Shown: piece by piece, positions 47,971 to 60,563 of the stretch | Layout: the number at the start of each line of letters is the position of its first letter | How positions within the stretch are numbered: the first letter of the stretch is position 1 | From: Cladorhizidae sp. MBARI D1340-BT2 | Taxonomy: Eukaryota > Porifera > Demospongiae > Poecilosclerida > Cladorhizidae | DNA: 64,000 nucleotides | Assembly (NCBI GenBank): GCA_028752905.1 | Contig: JAQNBH010000009.1 | Span: 30,485,442-30,549,441, forward strand | Reading direction: 5' to 3' | Position numbers and translations under genes: made by a program | Notes under the pieces: generated by a model | The model's database searches: none | Seen by the model: the letters and a program-made list of their open reading frames with translations, nothing else | What the model was told of the DNA's origin: nothing

Positions 47971-48133
47971 TTATTATTATTCTTATTATTATTAATATTA
48001 TTATTATTATTATTATTAATATGATTTACAGAACATCATGACTGAAATTGGTGGATGAGATTGTGACAAGTGCAATTTGATGATAGAAGATGGCTGTGGG
48101 CTTACTAGCTCTGTTACTAGCAGCTGGTGTTTG
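47971..48133 (-). mobile_element. SINE-like insertion 2
   Basis: Same layout as the previous insert: (TTA)n tract on the left, then about 110 bp ending CAGCTGGTGTTTGTT. Shares GCTTACTAGCTCTGTTACTAG-like sequence with insert 1 in diverged form. The counterpart of the empty site is at 25,205. Confidence 0.55.
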
Positions 48134-49130
48134 TTTTGTTTGTTTGAGACTTGTGGAGGTTAGCGTAACAGTGATATTCAGACTAGCTTCTCACTTTCTA
48201 CCCAACACGATACTAGAAGAACCTTTTGAGATATGGCAAGAGAAGTGAAGGAAGACTCCAAGTAAGTATTATTATGTGAATGAGCTAGCCAGTTTGTTAC
48301 ACAGTGTGCTCGAAGTTGATAGTATTAGCTAGGTAATTTTTAAAGCTAGATAGTTGTATATAGCGCTCGAGGTAGCTAGCTGTAGGTCACCTTAAAGCTA
48401 GCGCTCGAAATAGGCAGTTGTAGATCATATTTTTATACTACATCACATGATCTGTGGCTAATTTGATTGGATAATAACTATAGGTTACATAAGTATATAA
48501 CCTACACTTTAATTGCTGCATGCCATGGATGTAGTTTAGCGGATGCGAAATGTAGTATAAGTAAGATAGCCTATACTCCACTCGCGGGTTATGCGCCAAT
48601 GTAACCTACTCGTTTGTGGTTACATCACTCGGTGTTGCCTCGGGTACGCAAACTCGTACATTACATAGGCGCATAACCCACTCTTTTGAATAGGCTATCC
48701 TATACATATAGCTTAACTAATAATTATTATTAGTCAAGTAAATAATTGTAGGTCATCTTTGGCTAGCAAAGTATCTAGCCCTCGACGTTTAGTAGTTTAG
48801 GCCATCTTTATAGCTACACTTTATAGCTAGACAAGTAGCTAGCGCTTCAAGTGTATAGGCTAATAATTATTATTAGTAAAGTAAATAATTGTAGGTCATC
48901 TTTGGCTAGCAAAGTATCTAGCTCTCGGGGTTTAGTAGTTTAGGCCACCTTTATAGCTAGACAAGTAGCTACCATTTCAAGTGTATAGGCAGTTTTAGCT
49001 GATCTTTATTACTAGCAAATTAGCTAGCGCTTGAAGTTGGCAGTTTTAAATGATTCTTAATTTCATCCCAGCTGGACAATACATGTATTATGCAAGATGC
49101 AAGAATATAGTGTAAGTAAATTAGATAGAT
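48134..49130 (+). repeat. E-unit, copy 2, left part
   Basis: Inverted match to 25,200-23,885. Carries an irregular array of about 55-65-bp units (GCTAGCAAATTAGCTAGCGC, GGCAGTTTTAGATGATC) and two blocks duplicated at about 48,720-48,830 and 48,860-48,960. No gene. Confidence 0.75.
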
Positions 49131-49133
49131 AAG

Positions 49134-50005
49134 AAATATAATCAGTATCACTGATGAATTTACAACTTCTGAGCCCATCCTCCAGTTACGAGGTATTTTA
49201 CAGGGAGACTCCCTATCCCCGACTCTATTCATCACTATATTGCAGACCTCGCCACCCTCCTTCGGGATACTAGGGTTGAGTTCTCATTTTATGCAGGCGA
49301 TCTAGTGATATACTTCAGTGATAAGGTGTCAGTAGAAGCAGCACTCCACTCTCTGGATGGGTGTTGCAACCAATAACACCTGGACCTGAATATATCAAAG
49401 ACAAAGGTGATAAAGTTCAAGAAAGGAGGACGTATAATATGCACCTTCTTTTACAGAGGATCAATGATTGAAGTGACCAATTCATATGAATATCTTGGTG
49501 TGACTCTCCAACCAACTCTTACTTTTACCAGGCATGTAGAGAAGAAGAAAAAGAAGGCCCTTGCTGTGAAGGAAGTCTTCAGAAGCTTCACCTCGTGAGC
49601 ATAGTTTGTGCCCTCAAGATATTTTATATGATGCTAGTTCCTGCTGTGACCTACTGCATGAATGTGATATCCCCTTTCTTAACCTTTCACCATCTTCTAG
49701 AGCTCGACAAAATAAAGGCTGCATTCCTTAAGAGGGCCCTTACCGTCCACCAGAATGCTTCCTCAACCCTTGTTCATAAACTCATTAGAATGCCTACACT
49801 AACGGAAGATATGAAGAAGAGAGGATACATTTTTGCAGGGGATGCCTGGGACCAATACAGACGTCACCGGGAAGGGAGACTCATAATATATCATCTAAGT
49901 TTGGCACAGCTGGCCCCGCTTTCGAAACTTCAAGATAGAGGGAACCAAACCAGAGGGAGAGACAGATATTTACCAGAGCCACAGTTCACAGGTTTCATTA
50001 TCTGA
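49134..50005 (+). pseudogene. Non-LTR RT, left palindrome arm
   Basis: Begins inside RT: ISITDEFTTSEPILQLRGIL, then LQGDSLSPTLF, then FYAGDLVIY where the YxDD active site should be (Asp changed to Gly). A TAA in place of the Tyr codon (49,373) and frameshifts follow; then VIKFKKGGRIICTFFYRG and a long C-terminal helical region to 50,005. Catalytically dead. The same YAGD occurs in the right arm. Confidence 0.8.
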
Positions 50006-51359
50006 TGTGTTGTTTCACAAACTGTTATGAACCTGAACCCAGCTGCATTTGTGTCCCAATACTTCAGATATTTATCATGTCGCCTCGAGTGAATCCGGTA
50101 ACAAAATGCCTAATAATTATGAGTATAATAGGCAACTAGACGAGTTAATAGGTAGGAATTGTGGGAATAGTTGTATATAAAGCAGACGTCCAAGGTCAAA
50201 CCACATGCAATATTTCCTTAATTGCATTATATTGTATCACTAACCAATCAGCTTACACATTTTTGATAACCACATGTCTCTATATGAGAAAGAAATAGCT
50301 AAGACAATTTCTAGATGTCACAAATGAGGTTAGCTATCAATCAACTTATGACAGGAATGGATACAAATATTATAATTATATTACGTGATTTTCCTCCTTC
50401 TCTGTAGGTTTGTTTGTTACACCACTGCAGCTATTACAAAATGTACATATCAATAAAATAAGATTAGCCACCTTGTTCCATTTGATATAACTGCACTTCG
50501 ACCCTGCCAGAGTCATTTCATCCAACCAAGCATTTAAATCATCTTCAACACTGAGGCCACATTTTGTCTTTTTATGCGACTTCCTCCATTTTACAGTTGT
50601 GAATTATTTGGTTTCTTAGTGGCCTGAGTGACACTCACACTTGCATTAGTAGAAGATTAAGATCTACTATTTGCTTTTGAGTGATGATGTCATCCGAAGA
50701 ACCATCCTTATAGCAAACTTCACAAATTGTTACTGGAACAATGTAGATGAGCAATGTGTAACCTATAATCATCTATTAAGAACTCTACTCTATTCCTGCA
50801 TCCTTTATGTGATATAATAGTGCTTAGTCCATGGTCATGATGCAATATCTCTTTGTGCAATGCTAATAATTATAATTAAAGAACCTATCACATGCTATCA
50901 CGAACCTTCCAATCTTGAATTGCACTGATAGAAAGCTGCATTACACTCTCACTGGTATACTTCATTAGGACAAAAAAATTTAAGAATTTGTGTGCACCAT
51001 ATAATCACTGAAAATCGGCCTAGCATTGTAACTTAATGATTCTATTTGCAGTATTTCTATAATATGCTAGACATCTGTATGGTAGTGCCCTCAGCATCAG
51101 AAATGCTGGTTGTTTGAAACGACATGTACCTGTCAGTTAGCTTTACTGAGAGCATCATCAATTACTATAATAAGGCAGTAACTATGGACTAGTTTATCAA
51201 AACCAAAAAAACTACATGAGGAGAGACATCCCCACCAACATGTGCATAAATTCATTGGGACTACGAATAAGTATTAATTATTGCCAGGTATAGTTGTAGC
51301 TCTTTAAAACAATTATAATCTCAGAATTAAATATAATAATAAATAATTATATATATAAG
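50006..51359 (-). repeat. Left arm A-like/R sequence
   Basis: Inverted relative to 57,345-58,699 and related to 41,275-41,755 and distantly to A-unit 8,500-9,300. Contains a minus-strand R-repeat remnant (50,600-50,400) with stops. No intact gene. Confidence 0.7.
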
Positions 51360-52235
51360 ATCCTTTAAATATTTTTTTGAGAAAACATTTGACTATAATT
51401 ACTTCAAATTAATTTTTAAGCCAATATTAGACTTTACATGCACTCCAAATAGTATTTTAGCCAATTATTAACTCTAAATATGCTTTAAATATTTTTACAG
51501 CCTTTAATATACTCCTAACATGCTTCAAAACCTTTTTTCAGATAAAATATTAGACTCCAAATATTCTTCAAAACGTTTTTTCAGAATCCAAACTGGCTTC
51601 AAATCCTTTTTTCAGCTTCTAAACATGTTTCAATTTTTTCCCCTTCCTATAGATTCCAAACATGCTTTAGGTCTTTTTACAGCCTTATATAGACTCCTAA
51701 CACACTTTAAATTTTTTTCCTGCGAAAATATTACACTCAAAACATGTTCCGAATCCTTTTATTATCCAATATACTCCAAACACCTTTTTTAAGCCAATAT
51801 TAGACTCCAAACATGATTTAAATCTTTCTTAAAGACTTTATCAAACTCCTAAGATCCATTAAATCCTTTTTTTGCCAAAATATTAGACAAAAAATATTCT
51901 AATTATTTTTTCAGCCAATGTTAGATCTACTCCAAATGTGCTCCAAAATGTATTTTAGCCAATTATTAACTCCAAACATGCTTCAAATCCTTTTTTAGCA
52001 TATATTAGGCTTCATACATCCTTCACATCCTTTTTCAAGCCAATTTTAGACACGAAACACCTTTCAAATCATTTTTTCGGCCAATGTAGATTGAAATAAC
52101 ACTTGAAATCCATTTTCAGCACATTAAATATGCTTTATATTTTTTCAGCGAAAATAATATTAGCACCAAACACAGTTAAAACAGCCAATATTTGACTCGA
52201 AACATGCTTCAAATGTTTTTTTCAGCAGGAAATTT
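51360..52235. repeat. Satellite 1, left arm
   Basis: Irregular tandem array of roughly 40-60-bp units of the type ACTCCAAACATGCTTCAAAT followed by CCTTTTTTCAGCC. Mirror copy at 56,435-57,345 and a short block at 55,380-55,667. Open frames across it are compositional. Confidence 0.8.
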
Positions 52236-55060
52236 TTGAGAAAAAACTGTACCCCTTCTTTTCAAAGTGGGCAATTAGCTTCTTTTTCAATATTATAGAA
52301 CTATTACTACTGTTTAAATGACTTTTGGTGAGAGATCTCCACTTTTGAACCTCATAATTGGGACGTTTTGGAGCATTTTGAGGAAAAGCTGTCTCATCCT
52401 TAAAAAATGGGCTTACTTTTTAACATTATGGAACTGTTTCTACTCTTTAAATTACGTAAAACAGCTTAGGTTTAGAAATCTCTTATTAACCGAAATAAGC
52501 TCAAATTTGCTCCAATAGGGACGTTTTTCAGGAAAATCTGTCGATTCTTTTTTTAAATGGGCACATTATTGTTTCTACTATTTAAATGACAGAAAACAGC
52601 TTCTGGTTAGAAATCTCCCATTTTAATCTGAAAGGATCTCTATTTTGCTACAATTGGGAAGTTTTCTAGCATTTGAGGAAAAAATGTTTCATTCTTGTCA
52701 AATGGGCACACTATGTTCCGTTTCAACATTATCTAACTGTTTCTACTCTTTAAATGACCAAAAAAACAGCTTTTGGTGAGAAATCTCCCCTTTTAATCCG
52801 AATGCAGCTACAATTGAGACTGCTTTGAGGAAAAACTGTCTGAAATCGCTCATTCTTGTCAAATGGGCACATTAGCTTCCTTTTCAACATTATGGAACTG
52901 TTTCTACTCTTTAAATGACAGAAAACAGCTTTTTGGTAGAAATCTCCCCTTTCAACCGAAAGCTCTATTTTGTTCCAATTGGGATGTTTTAGAGCGTTTT
53001 GAGGAAAAAACTCTCGTAAATTGCTTATTCTTTTAAAATTGGGTACATTAGCTTTCTTTTCAACGTCATGGAACTGTTTATTTCTACGCTCTAAATGACA
53101 GAAAAAAGCTTTTGGTGAGAAATCTTCCCGAAAGAAGCTTTGGAGCATTTTGATGAAAAACTGTCCATTCTTTTTAAAATGGGCACATTATAGCTAATTT
53201 TTTTACATTTTGGAACTGTTTCTACTCTTTAAATTACAGAAAACAAAAAATTTCCCCTTTTTAAATGAAATTGCTCCAATTAGGACGTTTTTGAACATTT
53301 TGAGAAAAAACTGTCTGAAATATCTCATTCATGTCAAAACGGGTAAATTAGATTGTTTATAATCAAATGGAACTATTACTACTGTTTAAATGACAGAAAG
53401 CAGCAGCTATATTTTGCTCCAATTGGGACATTTATGAGCGTTTTGAAGAAAAACTACGAAATCTCTAATTTTTGTCAAAATGGACACATTAGCTTCCTTT
53501 TCAACATTATCTAACTGTTTCTACTCTTTAAATGAAGCTTTTGGTGAGTAATCTCCCCGAATGAAGGGACTTTTTTGAGCGTTTTGGGAAAAAACTGTCT
53601 GAAATCGCTAATTCATGTCAAATATGCACATTAGCTTTCTTTTCAACATTACAGAACTGTTTCTACTCTTTAAATGATGGAAAACAGCTTTTTTTAATCG
53701 AAAAAGCTCTATTTTTCTCCAATTGGCTCATTCTTGTCAAATGGGCACATTAGCTTCCTTTTTAACATTATAAATGACAGAAAAAGCTTTAGGTTAAAAA
53801 TATCCCTTTTATAACCGCGTGCTCCAATTGGGAGCATTTTCTGGAAAAACTGTCCAAAATCGCTCATTCCGATAAAAATGGGTACAATAGCTTCCTTTTT
53901 ACATAATCGAACTGTTTCTACTCTTTAAATGACAGAAAACAGCTTTTAGTTAGAAATCTCCCCTTTTTAACCGAAAGCACTATTTTGCTCCAGGGACGTT
54001 TTTGAGCGTTTTGGGGGAAAATTCCAATTGGAGCAAAATAGAGCTTTCGGTTAAAAAGGAGATTTATCACTAAAATATGTTTTCTGTCATTTTCATGTAA
54101 AAACTGTTCCATAATGTAGAAAAGGAAGCTATCGTGACTTCTTTACAAGAATAAGCGATTTCAGACAGTTTTTCCTAAAAATGCTCAAAAATGTGGAGTT
54201 TTTTCACCAAATGCCATTTTTTGTCCTTTAATGTGTACAAACAGATCCATATTGTTGAAAGGAAGCTAATGTGCCAATTTTGACAAGAATTAGCACAAAT
54301 CCCAATTTGATTTAAATAGATCGGTTAAAAGGGGGAGATTTCGCACCAAAAATGTGCCCATTTGGGCAAGCTTGAGCGATTTCAGACAGGTTTTCATCAA
54401 AACGCTAAAAAACGTCCCAATTGGATGTTTTCTGTCGTAATCTGTGTAGAACCAGTTCCATAATGTTGAAAAGGAAACTAATGTGCCAATTTTGACAAGC
54501 ATGAGCGATTTCAGACAGTTTTTCTTAAAAATGCTAAAAAAATTGAGCTTCATTCAATTAAAAGGGGGTTTCTCACCAAAATATATTTTATCATTTAAAG
54601 TGTAGAAACAGTTCATAATGTAGAAAATGAAGCTAACGTGACAAGAATGAGAATTTTTTTTTAACAATTGGAGCAAAATCGAGGTTAAAAAGGGGAGATT
54701 TCGCCGTTTTCTCTCGTTAAAAGAGTAAAAACTGTAAAATGTGGAAAAGAAATCCAATGTGACCATTTTGACGAGAATTAGCGATTTAATTTTTTTTTTA
54801 TCAAAACACTCAAAAATGTCCCAATTTGAGTAAAATAGAACTAAATAGGGGTGATTTATAACCAAAAGCTGTTTTCTGTCATTAAAGAGTAGAAACTCTT
54901 CCATATAATGTTGAAAAGGAAGCTAATGTGCCGATTTTGACAAGAATATGCGATTTCTGAATTTTTTCCCCTCAATATGCTCAAAAATATTCCAATTGGA
55001 GCAAAATAGAGCTTTTTTGGTTAAAAAGTGGAGATTTCTCACCAAAACCGACTGTGTAGA
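52236..55060. repeat. Satellite 2, palindrome centre
   Basis: Irregular units of about 135-180 bp built on AACTGTTTCTACTCTTTAAA, GAAATCTCCCCTTTTAACCG and TTTTGCTCCAATTGGGACG. Orientation flips at about 54,015 (GGGGGAAAATTCCAATTGGA): units read one way before it and as reverse complement after it. Strand-asymmetric T-rich and A-rich halves follow from this. Several open frames of 60-130 codons fall here but none is conserved between units. Confidence 0.8.
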
Positions 55061-55379
55061 TTATTATATAATTAACTGGGATTACATGTGCACCAAGTTA
55101 TTGTGGTTATGAGTGTATGCTGCTTTGGTTATTTCACACAATATTTATATGATTATAATGCAGCCAACCTACATACATTTACTACAGATACTGGTGTCTA
55201 CAAAATAACAAGCAACTGCATTGGTGTTTGCTAAATAGTGGACAGTGAATTTCCAGAGCAGCTGGAGAGAGATCAGCTAGAGTAGATGAGAGTAAATAAC
55301 TCTTTTTGTATTTTTATCGTACGAGAAGATAGAGTAACACTTCTACAGCAATCCACCTGAATTGTAATGGCATGTAAAT
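55061..55379. other. Spacer in right half of palindrome
   Basis: Non-repetitive AT-rich sequence without a left-arm partner that I can see. No gene. Confidence 0.45.
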
Positions 55380-55667
55380 CACAGAGAATTTTCGAGGATT
55401 TGAAGCACGTTATGAGTTTATTATATTCTGGAAAAAATCATTTGAAGCAAGTTTGTAGTTAAATATTGGCACTTTTAATAATGTTTGTGTCTAATATTTC
55501 CGCTTAAAAATGATTTGAAGCATCTTTGAAGTCCAATGTAGGCTTAAAAAATGATTTGCAGCATGTTTGGTGTCAAATATTGGCAGTTTTGTGTCTAATA
55601 CTTTCGCTGAAAAAAGGATTCGAAGCAAGTTTGGAGTCAAATATTGGCAGTTTTGTGTCTAATACTT

Positions 55668-56430
55668 TTGGCTGGGGAGCTGCGACCAAGATCCTGAGGA
55701 TCTCCACACAGGCCCTGGTGTTCTCTACTGCGGAGTACTGCGCCCCTGTCTGGTGCCGAAGCCCTCATGTCAAGAAGCTAGACGTCGCACTCAACATTGC
55801 CCTGTGCACCATATCCGGCTGCCTAAGAGCCACTCCGGTCAGCCAGCTGCCTATCCTACCTGGTATCGCGCCAGCAGCCATCAAACGCGAAACTGACACA
55901 CTGGCCCTCTCCCGAAAGGCACAGATGAGTGAACTCCACCTCTTCCATCAGGTAGTCAATGAGCGGCCTCGACGCACTCGACTGAAGTCCCGACACCCGT
56001 TTTCTGTGCACGCTCACAAGCTTCTAGCCACACTGCCAGACGTGACGAAGGCTGCCTGGACCAGCATCAAATGGAGGGACCAGTGGTCGGCAAAAGAACC
56101 ATCCAGATTACACCGTTTCATTGAAGATCCCTAGAGGTCCCTGGCCTAAACCTTCCCCGGAGGCTGTGGACGACTCACAATTGCCTCAGAACTGGGGTTG
56201 GACGTTTCGGGGCCTCTATAAAGACCTGGGGCCTCGCTACCAATGCTGCCTGCGACTGCGGTGACCAGAAACAGACGGTGGAGCACATCAAATCCTGCTG
56301 CCCGATCTACAGACCACCTCATGGCGAACGTGGACTGATGGATCTGGACGATGAGACATTGGTTTGGCTCACCTCAACCAAGCTACAACTTTAAAGGCAC
56401 ACGCCAGAAGAAGAAGAAGAAGAAGAAAAA
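55668..56430 (+). pseudogene. Non-LTR element 3' end inserted in satellite
   Basis: Coding from about 55,670: LRISTQALVFSTAEYCAPVW, LNIALCTISGCLRATP, LPILPGIAPAAIKRETD, the C-terminal region of a Jockey/CR1-like RT protein. After TAG at about 56,132 another frame encodes a CDCG ... VEHIKSCCP zinc-binding tail ending near 56,393, so one frameshift lies near 56,130. The 3' tail is (GAA)n at 56,405-56,432. Base composition (GC-rich) contrasts sharply with the flanking satellite. The left arm lacks it, so insertion post-dates palindrome formation. Confidence 0.8.
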
Positions 56431-56434
56431 GATT

Positions 56435-57345
56435 CAATAAGATTTGAAGCATGTTTTTAGTTTATTATATGCTGAAAAAAACATTTGAAGCATGTTTCAT
56501 GTCAAATATTGGCTGTTTTAACAGTGTTTGGTGCTAATATTATTTTCGCTGAAAAAATATAAAGCATATTTAATGTGCTGAAAATGGATTTCAAGTGTTA
56601 TTTCAATCTACATTGGCCGAAAAAATGATTTGAAAGGTGTTTCGTGTCTAAAATTGGCTTGAAAAAGGATGTGAAGGATGTATGAAGCCTAATATATGCT
56701 AAAAAAAGGATTTGAAGCATGTTTGGAGTTAATAATTGGCTAAAATACATTTTGGAGCACATTTGGAGTAGATCTAACATTGGCTGAAAAAATAATTTGA
56801 ATATTTTTTGTCTAATATTTTGGCAAAAAAAGGATTTAATGGATCTTAGGAGTTTGATAAAGTCTTTAAGAAAGATTTAAATCATGTTTGGAGTCTAATA
56901 TTGGCTTAAAAAAGGTGTTTGGAGTATATTGGATAATAAAAGGATTTGGAACATGTTTTGAGTGTAATATTTTCGCAGGAAAAAAATTTAAAGTGTGTTA
57001 GGAGTCTATATAAGGCTGTAAAAAGACCTAAAGCATGTTTGGAATCTATAGGAAGGGGAAAAAATTGAAACATGTTTAGAAGCTGAAAAAAGGATTTGAA
57101 GCCAGTTTGGATTCTGAAAAAACGTTTTGAAGAATATTTGGAGTCTAATATTTTATCTGAAAAAAGGTTTTGAAGCATGTTAGGAGTCTATTAAAGGCTG
57201 TAAAAAATATTTAAAGCATATTTAGAGTTAATAATTGGCTAAAATACTATTTGGAGTGCATGTAAAGTCTAATATTGGCTTAAAAATTAATTTGAAGTAA
57301 TTATAGTCAAATGTTTTCTCAAAAAAATATTTAAAGGATCTTATA
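56435..57345. repeat. Satellite 1, right arm
   Basis: Reverse complement of 51,360-52,235 at near identity. Confidence 0.8.
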
Positions 57346-58699
57346 TATATAATTATTTATTATTATATTTAATTCTGAGATTATAATTTTTTTAAAGAGC
57401 TACAACTATACCTGGCAATAATTAATACTTATTCGTAGTCCCAATGAATTTATGCACATGTTGGTGGGGATGTCTCTCCTCATGTAGTTCTTTTGGTTTT
57501 GATAAACTAGTCCATAGTTACTGCCATATTATAGTAATTGATGATGCTCTCAGTAAAGTTAACTGACAGGTACATGTCGTTTCAAACAACCAGCATTTCT
57601 GATGCTGAGGGCACTACCATACAGATGTCTAGCATATTATAGAAAGACTGCAAATAGAATCATTAAATTACAATGCTAGGCCGATTTTCAGTGATTATAT
57701 GGTGCACACAAATTCTTTAAAAAAATTGTCCTAATGAAGTATACCAGTGAGAGTGTAATGCAGCTTTCTATCAGTGCAATTCAAGATTGGAAGGTTCGTG
57801 ATAGCATGTGATAGGTTCTTTAATTATAATTATTAGCATTGCACAAAGAGATATTGCATCATGACCATGGACTAAGCACTATTATATCACATAAAGGATG
57901 CAGGAATAGAGTAGAGTTCTTAATAGATGATTATAGGTTACACATTGCTCATCTACATTGTTCCAGTAACAATTTGTGAAGTTTGCTATAAGGATGGTTC
58001 TTTGGATGACATCATCACTCAAAAGCAAATAGTAGATCTTAATCTTCTACTAATGCAAGTGTGAGTGTCACTCAGGCCACTAAGAAACCAAATAATTCAC
58101 AACTGTAAAACGGAGGAAGTCGCATAAAAAGACAAAATGTGGCCTCAGTGTTGAAGATGATTTAAAAGCTTGGTTGGATGAAATGACTCTGGCAGGGTCG
58201 AAGTGCAGTTATATGAAATGGAACAAGGTGGCTAATCTTATTTTATTGATATGTACATTTTGTAATAGCTGCAGTGGTGTAACAAACAAACCTACAGAGA
58301 AGGAGGAAAATCACGTAATATAATTATAATTTTTGTATCCAATCCTGTCATAAGTTGATTGATAGCTAACCTCATTTGTGACATCTAGAAATTGTCTTAG
58401 CTATTTCTTTCTCATATAGAGACATGTGGTTATCAAAAATGTGTTAGCTGATTGGTTAGTGATACAATATAATGCAATTAAGGAAATATTGCATGTGGTT
58501 TGACCTTGGACGTCTGCTTTATATACAACTATTCCCACAATTCCTACCTATTAACTCGTCTAGTTGCCTATTATACTCATAATTATTAGGCATTTTGTTA
58601 CCGGATTCACTCGAGGCGACATGATAAATATCTGAAGTATTGGGACACAAATGCAGCTGGGTTCATGATCATAACAGTTTGTGAAACAACACATCAGAT
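57346..58699 (+). repeat. Right arm A-like/R sequence
   Basis: Mirror of 50,006-51,359. R-repeat remnant at 57,840-58,340; no intact gene. Confidence 0.7.
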
Positions 58700-60071
58700 A
58701 ATGAAACCTGTGAACTGTGGCTCTAGTAAATATCTGTCTCTCCCTCTGGTTTGGTTCCCTCTATCTTGAAGTTTCGAAACGGGGCCATCTGTGCCAAACT
58801 TAGATGATATATTATGAGTCTCCCTTCCCGGTGACGTCTGTATTGGTCCCAGGCATCCCCTGCAAAAATTTATCCTCTCTTCTTCATATCTTCTGTTAGT
58901 GTAGGCGTTCTAATGAGTTTATGAACAAGGGTTGAGGAAGCATTCTGGTGGACGGTAAGGGCCCTCTTAAGGAATGCAGCCTTTATTTTGTCAAGCTCTA
59001 GAAGATGGTGAAAGGTTAAGAAAGGGGATATCACATTCATGCAGTAGGTCACAGCAGGAACTAGCATCATATAAAATATCTTGAGGGCACAAACTATGCT
59101 CACGAGGTGAAGCTTCTGAAGACTTCCTATCACAGCAAGGGCCTTCTTTTTCTTCTTCTCTACATGCCTGGTAAAAGTAAGAGTTGGTTGGTGAGTCACA
59201 CCATGATATTCATATGAATTGGTCACTTCAATCATTGATCCTCTGTAAAAGAAGGTGCATATTATACGTCCTCCTTTCTTGAACTTTATCACCTTTGTCT
59301 TTGATATATTCAGGTCCAGGTGGTATTGGTTGCAACACCCATCCAGAGAGTGGAGTGCTGCTTCTACTGACACCTTATCACTGGAGTATATCACTAGATC
59401 GCCTGCATAAAATGAGAACTCAACCCTAGTATCCCGAAGGAGGGTGGCGAGGTCTGCAATATAGTGATGAATAGAGTCGGGGATAGGGAGTCTCCCTGTA
59501 AAATACCTCGTAACTGGAGGATGGGCTCAGAAGTTGTAAATTCATCAGTGATACTGATTATATTTCTAGCAAGAATATTTTTGATGACCCCAAGGGTGCG
59601 TCCTTTTATCCCGCACTGTGACTTAAGCTTCTCCAGGAGAAGGGGATGGTTGACTGGATCAAAAGCTTTCCGGAAGTCAACAAAGAGGGCATACATGTGC
59701 CCTTTCTTTTCCTTGAGGTTCTCTTTAATTGTGGAAATGAGTTTTAAAATGGGATCCTGAATCATTTTACCTTGTTGGAAGCCATACTGCTCAGCTGGGA
59801 GGAGAGGGATGATCTGGTGAAAACGGTGGTTGATGAGAGAGGTTCATGTTTTATAGAGTATGTTCAGAAGGGCGATCCCTCGGTAAATATCTGGAGAGGA
59901 TCGGTCACCCTTTCCTTTGTACAGTGTTTTCAGAAAAATTTCCCTCCAGCAGTTGTGAATGGTCATCTGCTCCATGCAGAGTTTGAATATCCATGTTAAG
60001 ATAGGGAGAAGAAGTGGCAGTGAGAGTTGTTGATGTTCATAGTAGATCCTGTTGATCATTATAGCTAGCAA
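58700..60071 (-). pseudogene. Non-LTR RT, right palindrome arm
   Basis: Longer than the left-arm copy. It starts with FLKTLYKGKGDRSSPD and YRGIALLNILYKT (60,000-59,850; stop after YKT), then ALFVDFRKAFDPVNHPLL (59,690-59,640), LRGILQGDSLSPTLF (59,510-59,465), then YAGD in place of YxDD at about 59,400, then VIKFKKGGRIICTFFYRG and a C-terminal domain ending near 58,860. It lacks the N-terminal endonuclease. Frameshifts near 59,460 and 59,410. The RT fingers and palm subdomains indicate an RTE/Jockey-type non-LTR element. Confidence 0.82.
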
Positions 60072-60563
60072 ATTAGATGGAGCTTGTGGTGTATAGGCAG
60101 TTATAGCTGATCTTTATAGCTAGCAAATTAGCTAGCGCTTGAAGTTGGCAGTTTTAGATGATCATTATTGCTAGCAAATTAGCAATGTATAGGCAGTTTT
60201 AGTTGATCTTCAAATTTGCTAGCGCTTGAAGTTGGCAGATTTAGATGATCATTATAGCTAGCAAATTAGCTAGCGCTTGAAGAAGGCAGTTGTAGCTGAT
60301 ATATAGCCAGCAATAGCTAGCACTGGAGGTAGCCAAGCAAACCAAGGTATTCTATAGGCAGTGCTAGTATATATTTCAGCTCAGCTATATAGCTATGATC
60401 TACCAACTATGCATTTATATTACATAACCACTATAAATATTTCTCATAGTATACATAGGACTGGTAAAAGTTGTGCTACTGGAAGAAAAACAACCAAAAA
60501 AAAGAAAATGATGACAATAAATTAAAAAAAGAGTTATGATAAGGATGGTAAGTGATGCACAGG
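60061..60563 (+). repeat. E-unit, copy 2, right part
   Basis: GCTAGCAAATTAGCTAGCGC-type units (60,060-60,330), then CATAGGACTGGTAAAAGTTG to GGTAAGTGATGCACAGGACT, the inverted counterpart of 23,880-23,790. Confidence 0.7.

Larger units (their letters stand above)
49131..60060. repeat. Large imperfect palindrome block
   Basis: Left arm 49,134 to about 54,015 and right arm about 54,016 to 59,566 are reverse complements over most of their length, for example 49,160-50,010 against 59,560-58,700. The order inward is non-LTR RT, A-like/R sequence, satellite 1, satellite 2. The right arm carries an extra 0.7-kb insertion (55,668-56,430) and extends 500 bp further into RT. The block interrupts the E-unit; the uninterrupted site is visible inverted at about 23,900-23,925. 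Confidence 0.8.

Noticed and set aside
52318..54904. Phe/Lys-rich ORFs in the central satellite
   Set aside because: Not conserved between repeat units; compositional openness of AT-rich tandem DNA.
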